Positions 1 to 8,847 of a stretch of DNA of 64,000 nt are shown here, one piece after another. Position numbers and translations under genes: made by a program. Below the pieces are notes generated by a model. It was given only the letters and a program-made list of their open reading frames with translations. It had not been told where the DNA came from and did not search any database. How positions within the stretch are numbered: position 1 is the stretch's first letter; each line of letters begins with the position of its first letter. Source of the stretch: Thermoanaerobacter wiegelii Rt8.B1 (lineage in GTDB: Bacteria; Bacillota; Thermoanaerobacteria; Thermoanaerobacterales; Thermoanaerobacteraceae); NCBI RefSeq assembly GCF_000147695.2, contig NC_015958.1:2711501-2775500 (forward strand), in the 5' to 3' direction.

Positions 1-51
1 CTTTAATAAACCAAGAAAAAACTTATAGCTTTTATCCCCCACCTTCCCCAT
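1..51 (-). CDS. N-terminus of an unidentified protein (runs off the window)
   Basis: On the minus strand an ATG is preceded by a good ribosome-binding site (AGAAAGGAG, about 8 bases upstream) and opens a frame of 17 codons that is still open at the window edge. The visible residues are MGKVGDKSYKFFLGLL. A short basic start running into hydrophobic residues would fit a small membrane protein such as a YtxH-type protein, but too little is visible to name it. Confidence 0.4.
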   Translation of the reverse strand, partial: MGKVGDKSYKFFLGLLK

Positions 52-241
52 AGTATTCTCCTTTCTTCTGTTAATCTTTTTTAATTATACCATACTTTTT
101 TGTAAAACCAAATTTTAATTAATGAAATTTTTAGCATCTTTCTATATTGTATGTTATACTTCAAACTAATATTCCTATATATACTTATTTAATTTAACAA
201 TATACTCAAATATTCCGATAATTATGTTAAATTCTTTTCAA

Positions 242-270
242 TTGAAGAGGCTATTTCGCTGTGTTATAAT
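242..270 (+). promoter_or_regulatory. sigma-A type promoter of the dnaD-dnaC pair
   Basis: TTGAAG and a perfect TATAAT are separated by 17 bases. The predicted start of transcription, about seven bases past the -10 box, leaves a leader of only about a dozen bases that consists mostly of the ribosome-binding site of dnaD. Confidence 0.6.
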
Positions 271-288
271 ATATTCGAGGTGGGGAGG

Positions 289-1263
289 ATGAGCGTTTTT
301 AGATTTTTAAACGAAAATGACGATTGGGGAAGTACTCCCATCAGCAATTATTTTATAAATCATTTCATGTTGGATGCCCCAGGCGAATATGTCAAAGTAT
401 ATATTTTGGGATTGAAATATTGCTATTATGGTAATGAAATACCTTTGAAAACTTTAGCAGATAAATTATTTATGTCAGATATAGAAATTGACAGAGCTTT
501 GAAGTATTGGGAAAAATCAGGCTTAGTTAAATTAAAATACATAGATGGTGAATACACAGTTGAATATTTCCCGGTTATTCCACAACCAACCTCAAATCAC
601 AGCGTGTCCTTACAGGACCCTCAAGTAAAACAAATGTTTGAAGCAATTGAATTGACTTTAGGAAGGCCTTTAACCCCCACAGAAATGGAAACATATTTAA
701 GCTGGATAGATGAATACGGCTTTTCCTTGGAAATAATAACGATGTTAGTAAGTTATTGCGCTTCTAAAAACAAAACTTCTTTAAGATATATGGAAAAGGT
801 AGCAATAGCCTGGCATGACGCAGGTCTTAAAACCGCATTAGATGTAGAAGAATACTTAAAAGCAGAAAACAAAAGATGGCAAAATTATAGAAAGATTTTA
901 AATGCTTTAGGCCTTAAAGAGGATGAATTAATGGAATCCCACAAAGAGATGATGGACCGCTGGATGGACGATTTAGGTTTTGATGTAGATGTGATAATAA
1001 AAGCCTGCAACGAATGTACTCTTAAATTGAATGAACCCAGTTTCCCTTATATAAATAAAATACTAATCAACTGGTTTAATGAAGGTATAAGAACAGTAGA
1101 AGATTTAGAAAATAAAAAGTCCTCTACAAAGAAAAAAACTCCTGTTACCTCAGGTTTTAAAGCTCCTAAAAACTACTTCAACAGCTACTCTCAGAGAAGT
1201 TACGACATAGAAGATTTGGAGAAAAAGCTTTTAGCCCATTCAAGGAGTGAATTAAATGAATGA
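289..1263 (+). CDS. dnaD: DnaD-domain replication initiation protein
   Basis: DnaD-type proteins remodel origin DNA and help load the replicative helicase in Bacillota. The protein of about 324 residues has an N-terminal winged-helix-like part and two alpha-helical DnaB/DnaD C-terminal repeats, near residues 110-185 and 195-265 (each ending in an I.NW.. or IAW-type helix), followed by a basic, Ser/Lys-rich tail. The ATG at 289 is preferred over an in-frame GTG nine bases upstream because GAGGTGG lies at the right distance from it. The gene overlaps the next by eight bases, so the two are translationally coupled, and the partner is the helicase loader. The family assignment rests on length, helical pattern and this pairing. 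Confidence 0.85.
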   Translation: MSVFRFLNENDDWGSTPISNYFINHFMLDAPGEYVKVYILGLKYCYYGNEIPLKTLADKLFMSDIEIDRALKYWEKSGLVKLKYIDGEYTVEYFPVIPQPTSNHSVSLQDPQVKQMFEAIELTLGRPLTPTEMETYLSWIDEYGFSLEIITMLVSYCASKNKTSLRYMEKVAIAWHDAGLKTALDVEEYLKAENKRWQNYRKILNALGLKEDELMESHKEMMDRWMDDLGFDVDVIIKACNECTLKLNEPSFPYINKILINWFNEGIRTVEDLENKKSSTKKKTPVTSGFKAPKNYFNSYSQRSYDIEDLEKKLLAHSRSELNE

Positions 1264-2239
1264 AAACATCATCCATGAAATCCTTAAAGAATATGAAATG
1301 AAAAGAGATAAGGCTTTGCAAGAAGCCCTTTACCGTAAAAACAAACTTTATAAAAAAATTCCTGAACTTGAAAAAATTGAGGAAGAGATTAAGAACGTAG
1401 GAATCGAAATAACTCAATCAATTTTTAAAGAACCTGAAAAGGGAAGAGAACTTTTAAATCTTTTAAAAGAGAGGTTAAATAAATTAAAAAAGAAGAAGGC
1501 TTATCTCTTAGAATCTAATGGATACCCTGAAGATTATCTAGAACCTAAATACGAATGCAACATATGCAAAGATACAGGATATGTAAATGGAAAGCGATGT
1601 AAATGTTTTGACCAAAAGCTTATAAATATTTATTATAAACAATCAAGTATAGCCGAAATACTTAAAAAAGAAAATTTCTCTAATTTTAATTTCGAATATT
1701 ATTCAGACAAACCCTATGGAGATAAGCCTTCCCCAAGAAGCAACATGAAAAATATTGTAGAGTTTTCTCTTAATTTTATAAAAAATTTTGATACTACCGC
1801 TGAAAGTCTTTTTTTCTATGGAGACTCGGGTCTTGGTAAAACATTCCTTGCTAATTGTATAGCAAAGGAATTATTAGATAGAGGTAAAAGTGTGATATAT
1901 CGAACAGCGCCAGATTTAATTGAAGGTTTGAGAATAAACAAGCTTAATGCTGATGGCAGTAGTTATAATGAATATTTGGAATTGTTAAAAGAATGTGACC
2001 TCCTTATAATCGACGATTTGGGAACAGAATCTATAACTGCTTTTAGTTTGCAGGAATTTTTTAATATTTTAAATACAAGATTGTTGCTTGGCAAAAAATT
2101 TATTATTTCTACAAATTTACCTCTATCGGAAATAATGGCAATTTATCCCGAAAGAATTTATTCACGAATATTCGGCCATTTTAAATTGCTTAATTTCTAC
2201 GGTGAAGATATAAGACTAAAACGAAAAATGATAATTTAA
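1256..2239 (+). CDS. dnaC: helicase loader, DnaC/DnaI-type AAA+ ATPase
   Basis: This 327-residue AAA+ ATPase would load the DnaB helicase onto DNA during initiation and restart. The N-terminal 100 residues are a charged helical region. A zinc-binding-like cluster follows with Cys 101, 104, 115 and 117 (CNICKDTGY...CKC), as in DnaI. The Walker A motif GDSGLGKT is at residues 189-196 and the Walker B LLIIDDLG at about 249-256. The stop codon overlaps the stop of the converging peptidase gene, so no terminator separates the two. Confidence 0.9.
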   Translation: MNENIIHEILKEYEMKRDKALQEALYRKNKLYKKIPELEKIEEEIKNVGIEITQSIFKEPEKGRELLNLLKERLNKLKKKKAYLLESNGYPEDYLEPKYECNICKDTGYVNGKRCKCFDQKLINIYYKQSSIAEILKKENFSNFNFEYYSDKPYGDKPSPRSNMKNIVEFSLNFIKNFDTTAESLFFYGDSGLGKTFLANCIAKELLDRGKSVIYRTAPDLIEGLRINKLNADGSSYNEYLELLKECDLLIIDDLGTESITAFSLQEFFNILNTRLLLGKKFIISTNLPLSEIMAIYPERIYSRIFGHFKLLNFYGEDIRLKRKMII

Positions 2240-3678
2240 TAGAACCACTCTTGGAAAAATCCACCTGTATCTTTGCCTGTCACACTGTCCACTACGTCAA
2301 TTAAGTCTTGCGTAGTGGCAATTTTATATTTATATTTATCGTAATAATTTTGAAGCACTTTTTTGAATTCTTCGTCACCTACCAGATTCCTCAGATTATA
2401 AAATACCATTGCTCCTTTGTTATAAGCTATATTAGTGTATTCCTTCCACTCTTTAAAATCTGCCAAAGTCTTAGCAAAAGAAATATCTGAATTGGTATTT
2501 AGAAATTTATTAAATTCCCCCTCTATAACAAGCCTATAAATCTCATCAGCTGTTGCCTTACCGTAATACCTTTCTATATACATAATTGTAGTGTACTCCG
2601 TCAATCCCTCATCAAGCCAAGATTCTTTTATTTGGTTGTTTCCCACAGCACCATACCACCACTGATGAGCAGTCTCGTGAGCAATTACATATTCTAAATG
2701 AAACAAATTAGCTTTTGTATACAAATCCTTTGATATCATTACAAGATTAGGATATTCCATGCCTCCCATGTAAAAATCAGTCTGTACAACAGAATATTGT
2801 TTATAAGGATACTTGCCAATATAATCATTGTAAAACTTAATTGCATCTACAGCAAATTTAAGAGCTTTGTCTCCATATCCTTCCGTAAAATAATAGGATT
2901 TAACTTTTATGCCATCTACCTGTTGCTCTGCTATCTTAAATTTCGTACTTAACACCATAGCAAAATCCCTTACTTTTTGTGCTTCAATAACTAATTCTTT
3001 GGAATCTCCATAGTTTTTCTCTTCTTTTATTTCTCCAGTGGAAGCAACTATCATGTTTTTAGGTACTGACAATTTTACTTTGTAATTTGCTATATTACTA
3101 TAAAAAGGATCTCCAAAAATGTAGTACGGATCATTATTCCAGCCATTTTTATCATATACAGAGAGTATAGGATACCAATTTCCTATCTGTACGGTATTGT
3201 TCCCATAGCCAAATCTACTTCTACAAGGTGGAATTTGTACTTTGTAGGTCATATTGATTTCTATTGTTTCTCCTTTTTTTAATTCTTTAGGCAAATTTAT
3301 TTTTAAAATTTCCTCATTAGGTTCTTCCAATTCGTAAGTAGCTGGAATGTCTTTATCAAAAGTAACTTTTTCAATCTCTATAAATCCCGGTTGAAAACCA
3401 TCAGGATAGGCAAAAGGGAGCTCTCCCTTCGTAAAAGGCAAATTCTCTTGTGTCTTGAAAGCATTTGGATATAAATGAAAGTATATTTCTTTTAAAGGAA
3501 TATCATTAGTATTTATATATTTTACTGTTTGAGTAGCATAAATTATTTTATTTTGGTCATCATATTTTGCTTCAATTGTGTAAGATGTAAGTTGACTCTC
3601 TTCAGGCAAAAGATAAAGCACTAAACCGATAATTACAATTATAGCTAAACCCAATAGTGCTTTTTGTTTTATTTTCAT
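2236..3678 (-). CDS. membrane-anchored M1 family metallopeptidase
   Basis: A predicted zinc aminopeptidase of the gluzincin (M1) clan, acting on the outer face of the membrane. Residues 6-25 form an uncleaved signal/anchor segment. The zinc site is HETAH at 334-338, with the third ligand Glu 357 in DEGLTEY, at the spacing expected for M1. GGMEYP at 305-310 stands in place of the GAMEN substrate-binding motif. At 480 residues it is shorter than canonical M1 enzymes and appears to lack the C-terminal helical domain, as in M1-like peptidases of clostridia. It converges on dnaC with a four-base overlap. The substrate cannot be told from the sequence. Confidence 0.85.
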   Translation of the reverse strand: MKIKQKALLGLAIIVIIGLVLYLLPEESQLTSYTIEAKYDDQNKIIYATQTVKYINTNDIPLKEIYFHLYPNAFKTQENLPFTKGELPFAYPDGFQPGFIEIEKVTFDKDIPATYELEEPNEEILKINLPKELKKGETIEINMTYKVQIPPCRSRFGYGNNTVQIGNWYPILSVYDKNGWNNDPYYIFGDPFYSNIANYKVKLSVPKNMIVASTGEIKEEKNYGDSKELVIEAQKVRDFAMVLSTKFKIAEQQVDGIKVKSYYFTEGYGDKALKFAVDAIKFYNDYIGKYPYKQYSVVQTDFYMGGMEYPNLVMISKDLYTKANLFHLEYVIAHETAHQWWYGAVGNNQIKESWLDEGLTEYTTIMYIERYYGKATADEIYRLVIEGEFNKFLNTNSDISFAKTLADFKEWKEYTNIAYNKGAMVFYNLRNLVGDEEFKKVLQNYYDKYKYKIATTQDLIDVVDSVTGKDTGGFFQEWFY

Positions 3679-3756
3679 ATAACCAGCTCCCCTAAATTAT
3701 CCTTCAATATATATTAGTACAAATTTTTAAATAATAGAACTTTTTCACTTAAAAAA

Positions 3757-3788
3757 TAAAAAGCACCTTAAAATGAAAAGGTGCTTTT
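3757..3788 (-). terminator. rho-independent terminator of the DUF1015 gene
   Basis: AAAAGCACCTT and AAGGTGCTTTT form an 11-bp stem that overlaps the stop codon. It is followed on the minus strand by a T-rich run. Confidence 0.8.
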
Positions 3789-5034
3789 AGCTCAATTCGT
3801 GAATAAATAATCCGCTTCTTAGTTTAGGCTCAAACCAGGTAGACTTAGGAGGCATTATCATTCCCGCATCGGCAACAGCAATTAAATCTTCAACTGTTGT
3901 CGGGTGCATAGAAAAAGCTACTTTCATGTCTTCCTTAACTCTTCTTTCTAATTCTTCTAAGCCTCTAATTCCTCCTACAAAATCAATCCTTTTGTCAGTT
4001 CTCGGATCTTTTATTCCCAAAATAGGATCCAAAAGATTTTTTTGTAAGATGGATACATCTAAACTTTCTATCGGATCCGATGGATTAAAAGTACCTTCTT
4101 TGGCAGTAAGTTTGTACCAATTTCCTGATAGATACATGCCAAAAGTGTGCTTTTGCGAAGGATTGAAAGGCTGACCTTCATTACATTTCTCTACTTCAAA
4201 TTTCTCTTCTATTTTTTCGATAAATTCACTTTCGGAATAGCCGTTTAAATCCTTTACCACTCTATTATATGGCATGATAAAAACTTCATCATTGGGCACT
4301 AACACTGCTAAAAAATAGTTAAACTCCTCATCTCCTTTATAATCACGATTTTGTTCTCGCCTCTTTAAGCCTACTTTTACAGAAGCAGCAGCCCGATGAT
4401 GTCCATCTGCAATGTAAAGATAGTCTATTTCCTTAAAAACAGAAGTAATTTTATTTATTAAAGATTTGTCATCTATAATCCATACTGTATGTCTTATTTC
4501 ATCCTCTGATGTAAAATCATATATAGGATCTTTGCTCCCCATCCAGCTATTTAACAACTTTTTAAGCTCTTGATTGGCTTTGTACGTTAAAAAAACTGGA
4601 CTGGTGTGAGCATCACAGTAATCCATGTGATTTATTCTATCCTGTTCTTTCTCCGGCAGAGTAAGCTCATGCTTTTTAATTATTCCTTCTAAATACTCAT
4701 CAATCGAAACAGTCGCTACCAATCCCACTTGACTCCTGCCATTCATTATTTCTCTATAGATGTAATAGTTCTCCTCATTATCTTTTATTAACAGCCCTTT
4801 TTTAAGCATTCTGTCAAAATTTTCTCTCGCTTTTTCATAAACTATTTCATCGTAAGGATTTATAGAAGGAGCTAAATCTATTTCTGCTCTATCCACATGA
4901 AGAAATGAATAAGGATTATCTTTCGCCAAATTCCTCGCTTCTTCGGTATTTACGACGTCATAAGGCAAGGACACTATTTTATTTGCCAATCCTGGTGCAG
5001 GCCTTATTGCCTTAAAGGGTTTTACTGTAGCCAT
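3787..5034 (-). CDS. DUF1015 family protein
   Basis: A cytoplasmic protein of 415 residues of the DUF1015 family, which has no established function. The recognisable signatures are the N-terminal MATVKPFKAIRP with PYDVVN shortly after, the central IADGHHRAAAS and the C-terminal MPPKSTWFEPKLRSGLFI. The invariant ADGHHR block suggests a binding or catalytic site, but no reaction is known. The ATG chosen has AGGAGG seven bases upstream; the frame stays open 12 codons further but without a ribosome-binding site. The gene is a single unit with its own promoter and terminator. Confidence 0.85.
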   Translation of the reverse strand: MATVKPFKAIRPAPGLANKIVSLPYDVVNTEEARNLAKDNPYSFLHVDRAEIDLAPSINPYDEIVYEKARENFDRMLKKGLLIKDNEENYYIYREIMNGRSQVGLVATVSIDEYLEGIIKKHELTLPEKEQDRINHMDYCDAHTSPVFLTYKANQELKKLLNSWMGSKDPIYDFTSEDEIRHTVWIIDDKSLINKITSVFKEIDYLYIADGHHRAAASVKVGLKRREQNRDYKGDEEFNYFLAVLVPNDEVFIMPYNRVVKDLNGYSESEFIEKIEEKFEVEKCNEGQPFNPSQKHTFGMYLSGNWYKLTAKEGTFNPSDPIESLDVSILQKNLLDPILGIKDPRTDKRIDFVGGIRGLEELERRVKEDMKVAFSMHPTTVEDLIAVADAGMIMPPKSTWFEPKLRSGLFIHELS

Positions 5035-5077
5035 AATAATCCTCCTAAAAATTTTTTCAACTGGTTTCAATGCTTTT

Positions 5078-5105
5078 ATTATATCATATCACTTTATAAA
5101 TGCAA
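5078..5105 (-). promoter_or_regulatory. promoter of the DUF1015 gene
   Basis: On the minus strand TTGCAT and a perfect TATAAT are spaced by 16 bases, with the start codon about 45 bases downstream. The -35 box ends close to the edge of the neighbouring transposon. Confidence 0.55.
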
Positions 5106-6420
5106 TGTATTAAACTGACACACTCTCTCCACTAAAGTGGAGAGGTTCTTTAAGCGAAGATTGATAGTCTATGCTACCCTTATTCGCTTGGGGTTGCCAA
5201 ACCCTCTACCCCTATCCAATCTCGGATTCAGGGTTACTCTCTTTAATATGTTCACTGCACCGTTTATATCTGCATTCATTACTGTCCTACACCTACTGCA
5301 AACATATAATCCTCTGTATATGCGATTATTCTTCTCCACTATACCGCATACAGAACATGTTTGAGAAGTATATGCTTCTTCTACTTTTTTTGCCTCTATC
5401 CCATATTCTCTAGCTTTGTATTTTATCATATCAAACAATCTACCAAATGGTATTTTGTGCAGTTTCTCGTTATTCTTATGTCCTATATCCATATCTCTTA
5501 TTCCGTCACTCATTCCACCTATTATTATTTTGCTTACTCCGTTCTGCCTCGCCAGTTCTATTATATACCTTGAAACTTTATGTATGTAGTCTTTTACAAA
5601 GTTCTTCTCTTTGATTATTAAATTGTGAAGCTTATACGATGTTTTGTATCCTTGTTTTGAAATTACAGATTGGATTCTCGCTTTTTCCTTGGCTAATAAT
5701 CTTAATCTTGAGATAAGATAACCGCCATCAATAATAAATGTTTCTGGATTTTCTTCTATAACTATTGCTGCAAAATTCTTTATTCCAAAATCTATTCCCA
5801 TCATTTTTTTATCTGCAGGTTCGACTTCTGGTATATCTTTTTTATAAACGATATGAACAAAATATGTAGTATGTCCATACAAAGTTTTTGGAACAATTTC
5901 AATTTCCTGTACAGTATTGAGCGATAGATTTTTCGGTAAATCTATCCATAGATATTTGGACTCAATACCGTACTTTTCTTTTAAATATTGCTTTGTTTGT
6001 GTGGACAATGATAGTCTGATTTTGTTATTAATTATTTTTATGCCATTTTTCTTCCATCTTACAGGGATATGCCCGTTTTTGGGTTGATACTTCGGCTTTT
6101 TAGTATATCCATCAAAAAAATTCTTCCAAGCTATCTGTAGTTTTTGCAGTATTGCTTGTGCAGATTGTGAATGCAAGTTTTTATACCAGAAATTATCCTT
6201 TAAGCACTTTTCTAACTGATTTACTGATATTTCTCTGTTCTGAACAGCGTAGTTTGCGACGTTCCACAGTTTTGATGCTGAGTATGTTAAATGTCCCAAT
6301 ATTATTCTGTGTTCTCTGCTGCAGTGAGAAAGTTGAAATACTATAACTCTTGTTACTTCCATTTTTCTCACCTCCTTCCTGTTTTAACTCTACTTTATTT
6401 TATCACATTTTTTACCGCCT
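5106..6420 (-). mobile_element. stand-alone TnpB element of the IS200/IS605 group
   Basis: A single tnpB gene with short flanks and no tnpA. The 3' flank contains a nine-base-pair hairpin, CTCTCCACT-AA-AGTGGAGAG (5125-5144), of the kind found in the right end of IS605-type elements. The outer boundaries are approximate because these elements have no inverted ends or target duplication. Mobilisation would need a TnpA from elsewhere. Confidence 0.5.
5169..6362 (-). CDS. tnpB: TnpB, RNA-guided nuclease of IS200/IS605-type transposons
   Basis: TnpB proteins are RuvC-fold nucleases guided by an RNA from the element's right end; they cut empty donor sites and so favour retention of the transposon. 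The 397-residue protein has the helical N-terminal domain (about 1-180), the first RuvC aspartate in MMGIDFGIKN, the glutamate in VEEAYTSQTCSVCG, a four-cysteine zinc finger (CSVCG...CSRC) and the final aspartate in MNADINGAVN, so all catalytic positions are present. The ATG at 6362 has GGAGGT seven bases upstream; an in-frame GTG three codons earlier lies inside that site. The last ~100 bases of the gene plus the 3' flank are the expected source of the guide RNA. Confidence 0.9.
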   Translation of the reverse strand: MEVTRVIVFQLSHCSREHRIILGHLTYSASKLWNVANYAVQNREISVNQLEKCLKDNFWYKNLHSQSAQAILQKLQIAWKNFFDGYTKKPKYQPKNGHIPVRWKKNGIKIINNKIRLSLSTQTKQYLKEKYGIESKYLWIDLPKNLSLNTVQEIEIVPKTLYGHTTYFVHIVYKKDIPEVEPADKKMMGIDFGIKNFAAIVIEENPETFIIDGGYLISRLRLLAKEKARIQSVISKQGYKTSYKLHNLIIKEKNFVKDYIHKVSRYIIELARQNGVSKIIIGGMSDGIRDMDIGHKNNEKLHKIPFGRLFDMIKYKAREYGIEAKKVEEAYTSQTCSVCGIVEKNNRIYRGLYVCSRCRTVMNADINGAVNILKRVTLNPRLDRGRGFGNPKRIRVA

Positions 6421-6467
6421 TTCATCTCTCAATAAATTGGAAAGCGTTCTCGGCGGATGATCGTAAA

Positions 6468-7424
6468 TTATCTTTTAATCTCACTTCCCGACAAATAATC
6501 ACCCGGCTCTACATTAAAATTTATAGTTTTGCCATCACTTACTGCAATTACAGTCCCACATTCATCTGTTCTATATACTATTATTCCTAATGACCTAAGC
6601 TTTTTCATTGTTTCTTTGTGGGGATGACCATAGTCATTGTATTTACCGCAAGATATAACAGCATATTTAGGATGTACTGCCTTTAAAAATGCCCACGTAG
6701 AAGCTGAAGAACTGCCATGATGTCCAATTTTTAATACGTCAGCTTTTAAATTATATCCTTCACTTAGCATTTCCTTTTCAGATTGTTCACCAGCATCTCC
6801 TGTAAACAAAAAAGAGGTATTACCATACGTAATTTTTACTACTGCACTATAATTATTTAAGTCCTCGTAATGGGAACTATTTGGCGCAAGCATTTTTGCA
6901 ATTATGCCATCTCCAAGGTCAATTACTACTCCTGCTTTTGCAACATTTATCGAAAGTCCTTTTGATTTTGCTGCCTTTAGAACTTCTTCAAATGTCCTTG
7001 TTGTCGTCGTTACTTTAGGCATATAAAACTTTACTATTTTGAAGGTTTTTATAACTTCTACTATACCACCTATGTGGTCATTATGAGGGTGAGTTCCGAT
7101 AAGTATATCAATTTTATTGATTCCGCGGCTTTTTATGTAATTTACAACTTTACTGCCCATTTCAGGCGTTCCTGCATCTATTAATATCGTTTTGCCTGAT
7201 GGAGTTTGTACAAATATACTGTCTCCTTGTCCTACGTCTATATAATTTATTGTTAAACTATCTGTTTCGGATTTTTTAACTGTTTCTTGCTGGCTTTTTG
7301 TCCCCTCATCCTGTAAAAGTTGTTGAACTTCATGAGTAGATGTATTGTCAAATATTGTACAGCCTGTCAATATAAATGCAAATAGTATTAATATAAAGGG
7401 CAACAGTAATCTCTTCTTGTACAT
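6468..7424 (-). CDS. ComEC/Rec2-like metallo-beta-lactamase lipoprotein
   Basis: A 318-residue protein with a lipoprotein signal peptide (hydrophobic residues 6-20, lipobox LTGC with Cys 22). A metallo-beta-lactamase fold follows, with THPHNDHIGG as metal site and GHHGSSSAST further on. The fold matches the extracytoplasmic nuclease-like domain of the DNA uptake channel ComEC, here free-standing without the channel domain, as is common in clostridia. It is predicted to be a surface-anchored hydrolase, possibly a nuclease; the substrate is not evident. It is flanked by TnpB and a non-coding stretch, so context does not help. Confidence 0.8.
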   Translation of the reverse strand: MYKKRLLLPFILILFAFILTGCTIFDNTSTHEVQQLLQDEGTKSQQETVKKSETDSLTINYIDVGQGDSIFVQTPSGKTILIDAGTPEMGSKVVNYIKSRGINKIDILIGTHPHNDHIGGIVEVIKTFKIVKFYMPKVTTTTRTFEEVLKAAKSKGLSINVAKAGVVIDLGDGIIAKMLAPNSSHYEDLNNYSAVVKITYGNTSFLFTGDAGEQSEKEMLSEGYNLKADVLKIGHHGSSSASTWAFLKAVHPKYAVISCGKYNDYGHPHKETMKKLRSLGIIVYRTDECGTVIAVSDGKTINFNVEPGDYLSGSEIKR

Positions 7425-7873
7425 GCCTAAAATCTCTCCTTCAAATTATTCACTTTTTTAACATTTATCCATCTTTATCATCTTTAAATAAGTCCTTTGC
7501 CAAATCTTCAATAGACTACTATCTACAACACAAATTTCATTTTCTTTAGGCATTATTATCGCCTCTTTAAAAAATAATTAATTCTTTTTTCGAATGAACG
7601 AAGCCAAAAGACCCTGATTTCATAAGGCTAATTTTTGTTTTGAGCAAAACGAAAATGAAAAATTACAAAGTGGTGAGGTGGATAAAAAATCATTCATAAA
7701 AAATAGTGAACTTATTCTAAATGCCTGCTATAAAAGGAGCATAAGAATAAAAGCATATAAATTATATCACAAAATTTCTGCAAGATGTCACGACGATTAT
7801 ATGCTTCAGTTTAAAACTAAAGGGTAGGCATTCAGAAAAATACCCACCCCAACTCTTGACAAAGAGTCCACAA
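7425..7873. other. 449-bp stretch without a recognisable gene
   Basis: AT-rich sequence with stop codons in all frames. A weak inverted repeat (ACTCTT/AAGAGT) near the right end may act as terminator for the VOC gene. A possible GAGGTG site is not followed by an open frame. Nothing else recognised. Confidence 0.4.
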
Positions 7874-8281
7874 TCAATATTGGTAATTTAAATCCCAAGT
7901 TATTCCAAACTTATCAGTAACTTTCGCATATTTAGCATTCCAAAAAGTTTTTTGAAGCTCCATATGTATCTTACCACCCTCTGATAAGGCAGTATAAGCC
8001 TTATCAATAGCCTCTTCTGTGTCAAACTCAAGTGTTAAAGATACATTAGTTCCTTTTTCAACCTTCTGTCCCTGGAATGTGTCAGATAAATATAAAATAA
8101 ATGATTTATGTTCAAGTCTTGCATGCAATATTTTATCCTTATATTCTTCCTTAACTGGCATCTGTGAATCTCCATATCTTATAACATTAGATTTTTCTCC
8201 GCCAAATACATCGCTGTAGAAGTTTAATGCTTCTTCTGCATTTCCTTCAAACACTAAATATGGCACAATTTTCTTAATCAT
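7874..8281 (-). CDS. VOC (glyoxalase/PhnB-like) family protein
   Basis: A 135-residue cytoplasmic protein with the paired beta-alpha-beta-beta-beta arrangement of the vicinal oxygen chelate superfamily. The PhnB-like N-terminus reads VPYLVFEGNAEEALNFYSDV, with the typical FGG and NLNY end. Relatives bind a metal or small substrate, or act as resistance proteins. No substrate can be assigned. The gene is single, with a decayed IS immediately upstream. Confidence 0.8.
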   Translation of the reverse strand: MIKKIVPYLVFEGNAEEALNFYSDVFGGEKSNVIRYGDSQMPVKEEYKDKILHARLEHKSFILYLSDTFQGQKVEKGTNVSLTLEFDTEEAIDKAYTALSEGGKIHMELQKTFWNAKYAKVTDKFGITWDLNYQY

Positions 8282-8302
8282 TATTTATCCACTCCTTAGT
8301 TA

Positions 8303-8525
8303 ATTATACGTTGGCTTGTGCATAATTTAAAAGCCTTCATTTAAGCCATTCCTAGGATGTACTTTTTATTATCATTCCTAAATTTCTTATCTTTTATGTA
8401 GGATTTCCTCCCTTATTTATCGAATTATTTCTATTCTTCTATGTTTGAAAATCTTGATCTATCTCCAATGCTGAATTTCCTTCTTCCACCCCCAGCCGTA
8501 AAGATTATACTTCATCATTATATTT
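8303..8525 (+). mobile_element. internally deleted remnant of the DDE insertion sequence found at 40861-42506
   Basis: From GGCTTGTGCATAATTTAAAA onward the sequence follows the left end of the complete copy at 40861: terminal repeat, leader with TGTAGGATTTCCTCCC, then a jump to the segment encoding FYSSMF and the residues after it. The ribosome-binding site and start codon lie in the deleted part. After about 220 bases the similarity stops. Confidence 0.7.
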
Positions 8526-8545
8526 TCTTTGTCCTCTTGGCATTT

Positions 8546-8604
8546 TGTAGACACTTCCTCTCTTTATATTTTTATTTTATCCTGTTCGAGTTAAAGTGTC
8601 TACA
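8546..8604. repeat. 59-bp unit bounded by an 11-bp inverted repeat
   Basis: TGTAGACACTT and AAGTGTCTACA are perfect inverted copies separated by 37 AT-rich bases. They could be the ends of a collapsed insertion element or a hairpin. No coding capacity is present. Confidence 0.5.
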
Positions 8605-8643
8605 ATAATATACTAACACCACAACAAATATAATATAAAAAAG

Positions 8644-8699
8644 TTGACAAAATGAATATGCATAGTTTAAAATAAAATTGATAATGATTATCATAATCA
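8644..8699 (+). promoter_or_regulatory. iron-regulated promoter with Fur box
   Basis: TTGACA and TAAAAT, 18 bases apart, form a plus-strand promoter. It is followed at the expected start of transcription by GATAATGATTATCATAATC, which matches the 19-base Fur consensus at 17 positions. The sequence downstream (about 150 bases) contains no gene before the IS110-type element. The first plus-strand gene beyond it is the FTR1 iron permease, so the promoter probably served that gene before the insertion. Confidence 0.75.
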
Positions 8700-8847
8700 T
8701 ATAAGTATTTCGGTAATATGTCAAGAGGGTGATAAAAAAATTCAAAAAAAAATTTAATAATATAACCTAAAAAATGGCATAGCAAAGCTAACCATCACGC
8801 AATAAGCTGATGGAAATTAATGTAAAATATGGTTATGGGATAATATG

